Of a DNA stretch of 64,000 nt, positions 11,501 to 21,098 are shown in pieces (within the stretch, counting starts at the first letter, position 1; each line of letters opens with the position of its first letter). Source of the DNA: Nymphaea colorata (Eukaryota; Streptophyta; Magnoliopsida; Nymphaeales; Nymphaeaceae); the NCBI RefSeq assembly GCF_008831285.2, contig NC_045142.1, positions 253,001 through 317,000 on the forward strand, in the 5' to 3' direction. The notes under the pieces are model-generated. The model worked only from the letters and a program-made list of their open reading frames with translations. It was not told where the DNA came from and searched no databases. Both the position numbers and the translations under genes were made by a program.

Positions 11501-14500
11501 TGGGGACGTAAGCTTATATGTGTATACCATAAATATCGTTTTTGGGAAAATATTCAGCGGACAGCGAGGTTTTTTCTCAGATACTTTTCCGCGAAGCTAT
11601 TTTCTCAGAAAAATCTTGAGAAAATCTCGGCAATTTTTTTTTAAAATATAAAACTATAAAAAAATTATGTAAAGATGAAATACACAAAAAAATTAAGTAG
11701 GAGGCATAAAATAGAAGTAAAACTTGAAAAACAAAAAAACAGAACTTGAAGTATAAATTCTAGAACTAGGTAAAGCTTGCTGCTCCTCTAGTAAATAGTT
11801 AAAAGACAAAACAAACTTTTGGGAGTGAAGGGAAATCTGTAAAGAAAATTAAGAAATAAAAGCTAGAAAAAATAAACTTACCGTAGGACCGCAGGTGATT
11901 TCTCCATGGAGGTCCCAGTCTCACTTACCTAGGACTTAGGAGTACCTTTGGATGCTCTGAGTGTTGGAGGTCACTTCTCCATGAAATGGATGCCCACATG
12001 AGAAATTGCTTTCGTGTGAATGTGGTGCAATATGGTTTTTATGTAACTTGGAGGCCAACTTCTATCTTAAAATTATTATTTAGGTCTATCAATCCTGAAT
12101 GATCATTTGATAACCCTTTGTAGGTAAAAGGCCTTCTTTCTTATGATAGAAGGCTTCTTTCATAAGAAGGATGGTGAAAAAACATTAGGTGGGAGAAGGT
12201 CAGTTTGTTAGAGGCTTCTTCGATTGTATACAGAATCTCTATTCCCTTTTGTAACCCGTGTTGAATCTATTTGGTATCTGCTGTCTAACTTGTTGCCCTT
12301 ACTAGTGACTCAAGCTTATCATCTTGAAGTTTGAGTGAATGATTGGACTGCTTATACTGGTGTTTTATTTTTCAGTGTTCGCTGGTCTCAGGCAGACTTA
12401 CTTCAAGTCTTATTTCCATTACAGTGATAATTTCTCTTGGGTCTTTCTTTCAAATTTGCGTGCTTTTCTGGATGCTATTTAAATACAGGTATTGTCCACA
12501 ATTTATTATTTCTTACAATCAAATTCTGGAAAGTTCTTCTGCTATAGATTTTTGTTCAATGTATTTTTTTTTTCTTGGTTGAGTGTTTGCATCATTTTTG
12601 TTTGAAACAGCCTAGTAGCTGGAGCATCGAGAACCTTGTATCCATTGCTTATGGCAGCCTTATGGGGAATAGGTGATGGAGTTTACAATACCCAGATAAA
12701 TGCGCTTCTTGGCATGCTCTTCAAACATGACATGGTATTGATTTTAGCTTGATATTATATATGAAGGACCCTCGGGTATCAAGAAATTGCATGATGTTTT
12801 GCATGAGTTGCACATATATGTAATTTGCAGTGATAACAACGTGTGCATGTGTAAGAGTGTTTGTGTGAGTTAGTTGCCAGGTGTGTCTTCTTGTGCTGGA
12901 TGCTCCTTTCTTTCCTAGTCATGGGAAGGTTACTATGCAACTGAAAAGAGGAAAAGGTGACCATATTATCAGTTGACATGTAGCCTATTTTCAGCTTGAA
13001 TATGTCACTGGTCATATGGACGTTGAGGAAACACCACAGTTATTTTCGTCCATGAAGACTGATGGATTTTCCATCAGTTTGGGACCTAGGTTTCCATGGA
13101 TCTTGTTCATATATGGGAACATTTTAATTTGAAATTGTTACAAAACTGTGCAAGGATATGCAGTTCTGCAAAAGGTTTTTGCCAAATGGGAATAAATGTT
13201 TTTCCAGATAAAATAACTCCAGAATTTTTCTCAAGTCAGATTGGTTGTGATTGCATTTAACTTCGAGAAATATCCCTTATCAGATCATATAGCTAGTAGT
13301 TTTTGAGAAAGAGAGGGTCCACCCTGAACCAACTGTTCAATTTCCTGAGTATGGTCTGGAATGGAACTGCACCGAGACAGCATAGTAGCAGAAAATAGCT
13401 GTCTGACCAAGAACAACCCCTCCCACCTGGAAGTCATGTGTTGATGCCCATGTTTTTTGAAATTCTTATGCTTTAGCCCAGTTTTATGCCTCGGCTGTTC
13501 TTGTTATGTTGTTCTGTCATTTGATCATATCTGTGTTGATGCAGAATTATCCAAGTAAAATAGTTTGTCACATATTTCTCCTTGACATAGGTTTTAAATA
13601 TGGTATGGAAATGCTAAAATTGCTGCTTTATAATTATGAAGGTGATAATTTGGCTATTGTAATGTGGGTTAGAGACTGGGATGTTAGTTTCCCGTGTTTA
13701 AAGCATTAGTTTGGCTGGTGCTAGGACTTGGAGCAAGCAAAGGAGCATAAATTTTGAAGCCAAGTCTTAGCTTTTTCAGAAATCAACAAGAGTAGTTGGA
13801 TGATAAGATTAGTGTAGGCACCACAAATATAAATAAGACAGACAACAGATAGTGTCTTGTGAGGGTACATTATGGTGCAATTAATTTAGAATTAACCGTG
13901 AAAGGGATGACTGATGAGAAATAAACTTTCAAATATTGCACTTTCATTTGTAGGCTTTGATAAAGTTTTCTAATGGAATAACACTCCACTCTAGCCGAAC
14001 CTAAGGTGACGTTTGGCAGCAGAGACACTTTGTGAGTGTCCCATAAATCTGCCTCAAAGATTGAGGCAAGTTCCTTGGACACTAGAACTATTGTTCTATG
14101 AACCTACTCCAATCTTTGAGGCACATTCATGGGACATTTACCAAGCGTCCCTGCTGCCAAACTACCCCTAAAAGTCCATGGCAAAATTGATCTCAGCCAC
14201 CCTGTCATAGGAAGGAAGTAGACAGATAAAATTATTAACGTCATGTTTGAGGTTCATCTAACCATCATATCGATATTCTTTGCTTGAGCTGCCGTGGATT
14301 GTCCTTGTTTGAAACTCCTGATTAGATGTTTATCCTAGCAAAGGACCTTACGCCCAAATTTTGATATTATTTTCATCCAACCAGATGGGGTTCATGTTTC
14401 TTATCGCCTCGTGGTACTCCCTGAGCATTAGGTGTGTCTGTTACAGCCAAAGCTTGGTGCAGGCAGGAGTAAATTTTGGAAACCTATCCTCTAGTAGCCT

Positions 14501-16188
14501 TAACCTGAAATAAATCATGGGATTGGATCCTTTATAGAATCCTGAAAAAAGAAAGTGGAGTTAGTAGATAGGTTAATTTTATTTACGTCTGACGAAGTAA
14601 TGGTTAAACCTGTTTCTCAAACTAAGATTGCAGTGTTTGTTTAGGGCCATATAATGCTCAACTGGTTACAAACTTGAGGTTGTGGGTTATACTACTTTGA
14701 AGAAGCAAATGCACCCTCTAGGCTCTCTATCTTCTTTCAATAATGTATTAGCAAGCTTTGTCATACTATAGAAAAAATTCCACTGATATTACTACATGTA
14801 ACATGTGAATTAATTGGTGCAGATAACATGTACTATTTTTTGTGCCTCATAACTGTTGGTCTTCTAAGAGGAACTTACCTGTGATAATTTTTCTCGTGTT
14901 ATTTTGATATTTTATGTGTGTATGTTTCTCTAAAGTGCTAATGGCAGTCCACGCTTCTTGGCTTTGAGCTTTTAACTGAGTTTTATGGTATAGGACCATG
15001 TGATTTTCCTTTTTTTGCCCCTCCTGCCCATTGCTGCCTTCAAAATGAGAAGAGTATATCAGAGGCCTTTGCTTTGGTCCTTTTCTTTCTCTCCTGGTTG
15101 ATGCATCATGTCCAGTCTTGTATCATGTCTGCACTGGAGATAGTGTTACATGGGCAAAGTCTCATTATTATTATGTTGTTCTCCTATTGATATTCTGCAT
15201 GTGTCAAAAGCTCAAGTTCATTTAATTTAGTGAACTCCCATTAATTGAGTTGCTGTGAAATTAAATTTTGTTAGAACTTCAGACCCATAACAGAAATCCA
15301 GCTAAAATGCAAGTTCAAAGCAAATATGCATTAGCTTCAAATCTGCTATTATGGCAGCAGCAGCCACAATGAGTACAAATCTTGACTCAAGAGAACAAGA
15401 GACAAAGATTAAAAGCAAAGAACGTAACCCTGAATAAAGTTACAGAAAATAAGTTAAAGTACATAACTGCCCTCACTTATGAGTGTTAAAACAGTAAAAC
15501 CAGTCATAACATATTACAATAAAAGAAAGGACGAAAATAGACTTTGACCAAAATAAGAAGATACAAGTATTTTTAACAAATTTATGATAAAACCCAAACA
15601 ACAATACAGTCTTATTACAAAAATATGGTTTTAGCAAGATTTTGAGCGTATTGAGTTCAAAATCTAAAGATTTTCTTTTGTTGTTTTCTCACATTATTTT
15701 CTGCAATACTTTCAAAAGATTTCCATTATCTGTGACTTTGATATGCAGTAATTTGTGCATTTAATTATTTCCTCTAACTGGATGTGTTGCTTCATCTCAC
15801 AGAATTAAAACTGGGCATATTTGATGATCTTCTCTCATTTTGATGTTTTATAGTTTTCAGGTTCTCGTGTATTCTTTTTGGTTTTTATGCTTGTCGACTT
15901 TGTATCATGTTTCCTTGTTGCTTCACAACTTGTTTGTAATTTCCTCCATGAATCTTTATTCTGGCTGGTCTGGAATGGTAGCATCTTAATGTATATAATA
16001 TGGTGCAGGAAGCAGCTTTTGCTCAATTAAAGGTGTGGCAGAGTGCCTCTACAGCAATTGTTTTTTTTCTAAGCTCGTACATTTCTTTTCATGCTATGTT
16101 GACCTTGATAGCTGCAGCAATGTGTGTTGCTCTAGGTGGGCTTACGGTGCTCACATTTAAGGTAGAAAAAGCTTTTATTGGAACCTGA
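5560..16188 (+). CDS. UNC93-like major facilitator family membrane protein (10 exons)
   Basis: Polytopic membrane protein of the UNC-93 family within the major facilitator superfamily, closest in recalled sequence to plant UNC93-like protein 3. Substrate is unknown; animal UNC-93 regulates potassium channels and plant relatives are tied to K+ handling. Coding exons: 5560-5745, 6776-6939, 8557-8620, 8719-8832, 9040-9084, 10648-10895, 11031-11121, 12376-12488, 12611-12734, 16009-16188. They join in phase to 1329 nt, 442 aa. Residues 37-55 form the first hydrophobic helix (FLLIFLAYSAAQNLE); further family blocks are GSKNALLLGTTGY, ASIIWVGQGTYLTSAARSH, FNGEFWAMFA, LLAYSGLQQAFIW, GIGDGVYNTQINALL and AFAQLKVWQSAS. 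The acidic N-terminus carries a dileucine (DSLL) as in relatives. Exon 5 is only 45 nt and intron 9 is 3.3 kb. The start is the first ATG of exon 1 and gives the expected family length. Confidence 0.93.
7567..7742. mobile_element. hAT-type MITE in intron 2 of the UNC93-like gene
   Basis: A 176-bp element begins CAGTGGTGGAGCCA and ends TGGCTACGCCACTG, forming about 14-bp terminal inverted repeats. It is flanked by an 8-bp duplication with one mismatch (TTTCAGCC at 7559-7566, TTTCAGCT at 7743-7750). CAGTGGCGGAGCCA-like ends and 8-bp target duplications are hallmarks of hAT-derived plant MITEs. Near its right end is a perfect 14-bp inverted repeat with a 2-nt loop (7693-7722). Confidence 0.75.
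10262..10400 (+). mobile_element. Possible tRNA-derived SINE fragment in intron 5
   Basis: The stretch GGTGGCGTAGCTTAATGGTT resembles a Pol III A box of tRNA-derived SINEs, and about 85 nt later GTTCCAGACAGAATCC resembles a degenerate B box. There is no cloverleaf potential I can support, so this is not called a tRNA gene. Confidence 0.3.
14005..14168. mobile_element. Tourist-like (PIF/Harbinger) MITE in intron 9
   Basis: A 164-bp foldback element with long (about 55 bp) inverted repeats. The left end is GGTGACGTTTGGCAGC; the right end reverse complemented is GGGGTAGTTTGGCAGC. Both flanks show TAA (14002-14004 and 14169-14171), as expected for Tourist elements. The inverted repeats remain similar well inwards: CCTCAAAGATTG occurs in both arms. 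Confidence 0.7.
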
Positions 16189-16982
16189 CATTAATTGCAT
16201 GTCTCCGATTGTCACATTTGGCTACCTTCAGATTGTCATGTATTGCTATTATTTTTTCCTAATGTCCAATTGGGATGGTACAATTCAAGGTGTAGACAAG
16301 GAAGTTGTTTTCCTACCCAGTACCCATGCTAACACAAGGTGACGTTTATGACTTACATATCACACAAAATATTTGTCCCCGGAAAAGTGCTTGGGCCACT
16401 ATATTTGTTTACCTATAACAATCTTGCTTTTACCTGGTGTAATTTCCTGATGCTTTTCTTTGTTTGAGAGAACTGCAGCTGTACTGTATGACCTTTTCAT
16501 GATGTATTTCACTGTTAACTGGTTGCCTAACGCAGTATCTCATGGATTCATCCCTCTTGTGCAATTGTCCTTAATGTGAAAAACATTTCATCAGAGGTTT
16601 CTTGTTTGTCATGATTTCTTATCATTTGAAAATGTGTTCGCTTGAGGCATGCAGTCCCAGTATTATGGCATGTTCTAGAGATAACCATTGTGGCAGCCTT
16701 TTACCTATATGTTTATATTTATATATATATAAGGAAATTAGATCATAACAGACTACTGTTTGACAATTGAAACAACTCTATCTCTTTCTTCATGGACAAT
16801 TACTTTGCGCATCTAATGAAAGGAAAAGACAGAATTGTTTGAGTTGTCCCAGGTTAGTTGCTATATATGCATATATATCATTATATATGCATGGTATGCC
16901 CCTAGATTTTTGTTTCCCCATGTTCACTGCTCTAAACCATTTGAACAAATGATCAAAACGATCTGATGGGCGATTTACATAG

Positions 16983-17207
16983 GTTATTTGACAAATAAGT
17001 CTTTGTAGCACATCACTTCCAGTACATAGAAAAACGTGACTATAGTATGATTGGTAACAAGAAAACTACGTAGAATCTACCTACACTACTTATGCAGTTT
17101 ATTTGACAAATAAAGTCTTTGAAGCACATCACTTCAGTATGTAGAAAAACATGACTATAGTATGATTGGTAACAAGAAAACTATGTAGAATCCATCTACG
17201 CTACTTA
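16983..17207. repeat. Imperfect tandem duplication, unit about 113 bp
   Basis: Two adjacent copies start GTTATTTGACAAATAAGTC (16983) and GTTTATTTGACAAATAAAG (17096). Each continues through a shared core that includes GACTATAGTATGATTGGTAA. The copies differ by scattered substitutions and small indels. Confidence 0.8.
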
Positions 17208-17675
17208 ATCGAGGAAAATAATTGTCATTTAGCCTAGGGATACAAGACCACACCAGAATTTGCGAACACCATTCAATTTCTTTCTTCTTTCTTTCTCTTA
17301 TATATATGTGTGTGTGTGTGTGTGTGTTAAAAGTGCTAGGCGCAACCTTAGTGAGGAGACAAGCCTAAAGCTTGGGGAAGACTAGGTGCATTAAGTGGTC
17401 TAAAAGATAAAACTTTTAATAGCATTGTACATCATTAAATGTTTGAAAGACTAAACTCAACAAGTTGAATAGATGAAGTTTAACAATTATATAACATAAA
17501 GAGGGGAAGTTTAAAATTTAAGATCATTTTTTGCAATGTTATAAAGGATGCAAAAATCATCTAGTGTCCTAGATACCAACTTTTAAATATCTAATTGTGA
17601 CAACTGACAACACATCATGAGAAGTTTATTCCTGTATTTGAGATTTTTGGAAATCTTTATGGGTTGATAGACTAA

Positions 17676-17891
17676 GTCACACGGGTGCGCCAAAAATGGT
17701 GATGCACCCGAGTTGAGTCAGCTACTACTGACCACACCTGCTCCTTTTTTTCTCCTATTTTTTGTTTCTTTTTTAACTTCTCCTATTTGTTTCCTCTTCC
17801 TTTTTCTCTCTTCTCTCTCCCCCCCATTTATTTAATAAAATTTTGAATTTGAACTTGCGCATCCTGCAACCGCACCCTACAACCATGTGAC
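17676..17891 (+). mobile_element. Short copy of a GTCACACGGGTGCG-terminal repeat family
   Basis: The left end reads GTCACACGGGTGCGCC and the right end, reverse complemented, GTCACATGGTTGTAGGGTG, giving terminal inverted repeats. The interior has a CT-rich block followed by ATTTATTTAATAAAATTTTG. The same ends, the CT-rich interior and a near-identical ATTTATTTAATAAA stretch recur at 42861-43272, and the ends and CT-rich block recur in reverse at 39559-40476. Confidence 0.55.
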
Positions 17892-17929
17892 AGTTTATAA
17901 GGGGTTGACTAAATGATTAGTCTTTTTGG

Positions 17930-18320
17930 TCCCTCCTATGTTTAGAACCATGAAGTAAAGCTGCTAAAGGGCAGCTTAGATTATGCCAAACTAAGAACTT
18001 GAGCTTGATGTAGGAGTGGGCTAGGATGTTACACTTACAGTTGGTATTAAGGCCATGTTCAATACTCGAACCTGGGGTCCAGTGCACGTAAATATGTGCC
18101 ATAAGGGTGGTGGATTTTAACACCATCAAAACGTTTAGACCATAGTGAAGATCTTGGAAATCTTTGAAGATTTGTAAGAGGATTGACTAAATAATCGGTT
18201 ATCTTGATTCTCAATCTTTTTGTGGCAGGAACCGAAGCTATTAGAGGGCAGGTTGCGAATTGTCAAACTAGGGCTTGTGCTCCTAAGTAACTCAGACTCT
18301 TTAGGGTGCTGCTCGGGTTC
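17930..18320 (+). repeat. LTR-like dispersed repeat, two adjacent diverged units
   Basis: One unit contains GAAGTAAAGCTGCTAAAGGG, GTAGGAGTGGGCTAGGATG and GTATTAAGGCCATGTTCAA. The next contains GAACCGAAGCTATTAGAGGG followed by AACTAGGGCTTGTGCTCC. The block order matches the copies at 3360-3790 (opposite strand) and 18711-18900. No protein-coding capacity is visible. Confidence 0.45.
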
Positions 18321-18366
18321 GGCTTGGGTGTAGAAACAAACAAATTGCTTTCTTTCCCACTGAATT

Positions 18367-18462
18367 ATTGATAAAATTATATTTTTGAATTGTTACTTAT
18401 TGATAAAATTATATTTTTGAATTGTTACTTATTGATAAACTTATATTTTTGAATTGTTACTT
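18367..18462. repeat. Minisatellite, 3 x 32 bp
   Basis: Three consecutive 32-bp units start ATTGATAAAATTATATTT at 18367, 18399 and 18431. The third unit has a single visible A-to-C change. Confidence 0.9.
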
Positions 18463-18710
18463 ACTATTTTTATTACTTGTGAAAAAATTTATTGTTAGTT
18501 TTGTTATTTGTAGACAATATATAGGAAAACATGTAACTACTAGACCTTCGTATACTAGATTTTCATGGAAGTCATTTGGGACATTGATTTCAAGAAGATC
18601 AGATGGTAGAGATTAATTTGCAATTACAGAAGTCAAGTTTTTTTTAACTGTCTAAGATATCCTTCAAGGGAAGAGAGAGTGGAAAAAAAAGAGGAACAAA
18701 TGAGTTTCTG

Positions 18711-18900
18711 TAACACTCCAAAAGTTTAGTCCCATATTGAAGATTGTGAGAGATCTTCAAGGGCTTATAAAGAGGAGCCATTGATGAGATGATTGTCCTG
18801 GTTTCTAGCCTTTTTGGGGCTGGAGCCGAAACTACTAGGGGGCGGGTTGGGATCCGCCGAACCAGGAGCCCGAGCACAGAAGTGGATCAGGTTGTTATAG
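18711..18900 (+). repeat. LTR-like repeat with TGTAACAC start
   Basis: The segment begins TGTAACACTCCAAAAG, continues with TTTAGTCCCATATTGAAG and a TATA-like GCTTATAAAGAGG about 60 bp in, then GGGCGGGTTGGGATCCGCC. A TG start, the TTTAGTCCCA block and a TATA box are typical of plant LTRs and TRIM elements. No primer-binding site or second LTR was identified, so this is a probable solo or decayed LTR. Confidence 0.45.
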
Positions 18901-20299
18901 TTTTCCATAAATGAAACTTCTTGTCCTTTTTTATGGGTGTTTCAGTCTCTTTAAAAAACAACTTGGATTCTATATTGGCAACTTAATCTTCACTGTTTGA
19001 TCTCTTTGGAATTGACGGTTTGGATGATTTCCATCAAGTCTGGTATGTAAGGGTGTCATAGCTGCCTTATAAATATATACTCATGGCACCTGCATCCGTT
19101 TTTCTGATAGATATTGCACTCGCACTCACACCAGCATTCACACCCCGTACGTGTAATATTGAGTTCCGTATGAGAGTGGGCTGGGTTGTCACACCAATTC
19201 TTATTTCTAAAACCTAAAATCCTAAAATTACTAACCTAATAGTTTCTAAATATAAAACCTGGACATAATGACAGCCTCTTTGTTAACATTGTTGGCCATA
19301 AAACTGTATTTAATATCAGAACACTTTTACTACAAAGCTACATGCGATATAAAAAGGAATAAGTAAACAAAATCTGCTTAAAAATAGAGAAAAAATAAGG
19401 GAGAGGACCTTCATATTACAAAAAAGAAGATGGGGGAAAAATAAAGCTAAAAAAAGAAGAAGATGGAAAAAAAAAATCTAACTTAGACAATTGTTGACAG
19501 AACGAGGAAGAAAGGAGAAGAAAACCCAAACAAACTTTGGCATCAGACCCTCCTAGGAAACCTGGCTTTGATTCCGTGTTACAGCCATTTGGGAGAGAGA
19601 AAAATTATTATTAGAATTAAAGCCCTAATCTCTTTTAAATAGAGATTCCAGGGGCGGTGAAAGGAAATTACATGTTATTCCACATAAAAAAGTAAAGTTA
19701 TTAAACATTACTCATCCCTGCTTTCTAAAATTCTAATAACCACCTGACTAAAACCTTATCCTTTCTCTCAACAACAATGAAAAAGAACCGAAAGAGGAAG
19801 AAGAAAAAGAAGAAAAAAAAAAGTCCGGGTTAAATAAGGAAACAGTTAGGTGAGTAACTAGGTGCCTTAAGCAATGATATAGGAGTTCCCGAATGCTAGG
19901 TTGCCTAGGAACAGCCTACTTAGGCAACCAGCCAAGCCAACGGGCCACACAATATGGTGACTTATCAACAATCTTGAGTCCTTGACTTTCAAGCATCTGG
20001 TCGTTAAATTTGGTTTAGTAGGGTTGGGAGAGGAGAGAGACAGATAAAATAGTCAAGGATGTTAAGACTGATCGCTGCCAGGCTCTAATTTTCCATATAT
20101 ATATATATATAGAGGATGGATGCTTATGCCGTCTAATATTATGGTTGTCTGGTCAGTTTGGCTGTATTCTATTTCTGTCCCATTGTATAGGATGGATTTT
20201 ATAATATGGCCACTCTAGAGTGTCGATCTTGATGGTTTTATAAAATCCAATCTACAGATTCATTTTTTAATGTCATATAATTTTGCATATTCTGACTGC

Positions 20300-20500
20300 A
20301 TGGATGTGGTTAGATTTGTAGAAAACAGCGTGGTTGCTGGACAGCCAGCAGATGGCCCTCTAGGAAAAGGGGAGTGGCCAACAAGAGGATAGTTTAAAAC
20401 CTACAACAAGATTTGAACCCTTAGCAGATGATGCCCAAGAGCATGGCCTAGTATCAAACTCTTGACCTACTTCAGTTTGATGGTCTTAAATCCAGCACAC
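20300..20500 (-). mobile_element. Possible tRNA-derived SINE remnant
   Basis: On the minus strand the segment contains GGGTTCAAATCTTG, a good Pol III B box, in a stretch with no coding capacity. An A box is not clear. The call is tentative. Confidence 0.3.
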
Positions 20501-20598
20501 TTGCCACGTGGATGGATTTCTTCCAACTGATGATTGCTTTCCTGTCTTACCCGTCTTTTGTACCTTAGATGTGCTGATTACAATAGGGAGTTTGTAGT

Positions 20599-20600
<2 letters not shown>

Positions 20601-20653
<53 letters not shown>

Positions 20654-20682
20654 TGATCGGCAAGGGCCCTACCACCCAGCAA

Positions 20683-20722
<40 letters not shown>
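20601..20722. repeat. Compound microsatellite (CT)18(GT)9 and (AT)19
   Basis: (CT) units run from 20601 to 20636 and (GT) from 20637 to 20654; a 30-bp unique segment separates them from (AT) at 20685-20722. The AT block is flanked by TGATCGGCAAG and TGATCGCCAAG, a near-duplicate pair. Confidence 0.95.
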
Positions 20723-20723
<1 letters not shown>

Positions 20724-20724
<1 letters not shown>

Positions 20725-20921
20725 TCTCTGATCGCCAAGTTGGGCGCATTCCTTGGGTGCTGATGCTTGATCTCCTTCAAATAGAAGGTCTTAAAGTCTT
20801 AGCTGCCAACCAGGTGGATGAAGCTGTCGTGGATGGGCTTTGTAGGTCATTGTGTCTGGATAAGTTGCGTAATCGAAGAAAGTTGGTGGAAGAAGTTGAC
20901 CATGTGGCAAAAGAGAAGTGA
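20724..20921 (+). pseudogene. Unrecognised coding-like fragment
   Basis: The plus frame stays open and reads, in part, MLDLLQIEGLKVLAANQVDE and AVVDGLCRSLCLDKLRNRRK, then LVEEVDHVAKEK and a stop. Another frame continues with FIKKLTMKGNNILLKQIRR. The composition looks protein-like and helical, but I do not recognise a family, there is no start codon independent of the upstream microsatellite, and the tail overlaps the likely 3' UTR of the SDR gene. It may be a gene fragment carried by a repeat, or chance. Confidence 0.22.
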
Positions 20922-20925
20922 CAAT

Positions 20926-20931
20926 TTTATT
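20926..20931 (-). terminator. Poly(A) signal AATAAA of the SDR gene
   Basis: The minus strand reads AATAAA here, about 170 bp beyond the SDR stop codon, a normal 3' UTR length for a plant gene. Confidence 0.5.
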
Positions 20932-21098
20932 AAAAAGCTTACAATGAAAGGAAACAACATTCTATTGAAGCAGATTAGACGGTTATCTGATTCTATCTCC
21001 ATGCTTCAGGCTCCACAATTTCCTTTTTTTTTTTTTTCCCTACAGTTGGGTTGGCACCACTGCTTTAACTTCCTTACAAGTGCTGAGACGAGTTCAGC

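Larger units (their letters stand above)
16189..21098. other. Repeat-rich spacer between convergent UNC93-like and SDR genes
   Basis: About 4.9 kb without a convincing intact gene. Besides the repeats listed separately, it contains a (TG)n tract (17307-17327), an AT run (20093-20112), A-rich stretches at 19380-19480 and 19780-19825, and an LTR-like fragment near 19080-19195 that ends GAGAGTGGGCTGGGTTGTCA. The 3' UTR of the UNC93-like gene should occupy its left edge; I could not place its poly(A) signal. Confidence 0.6.
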
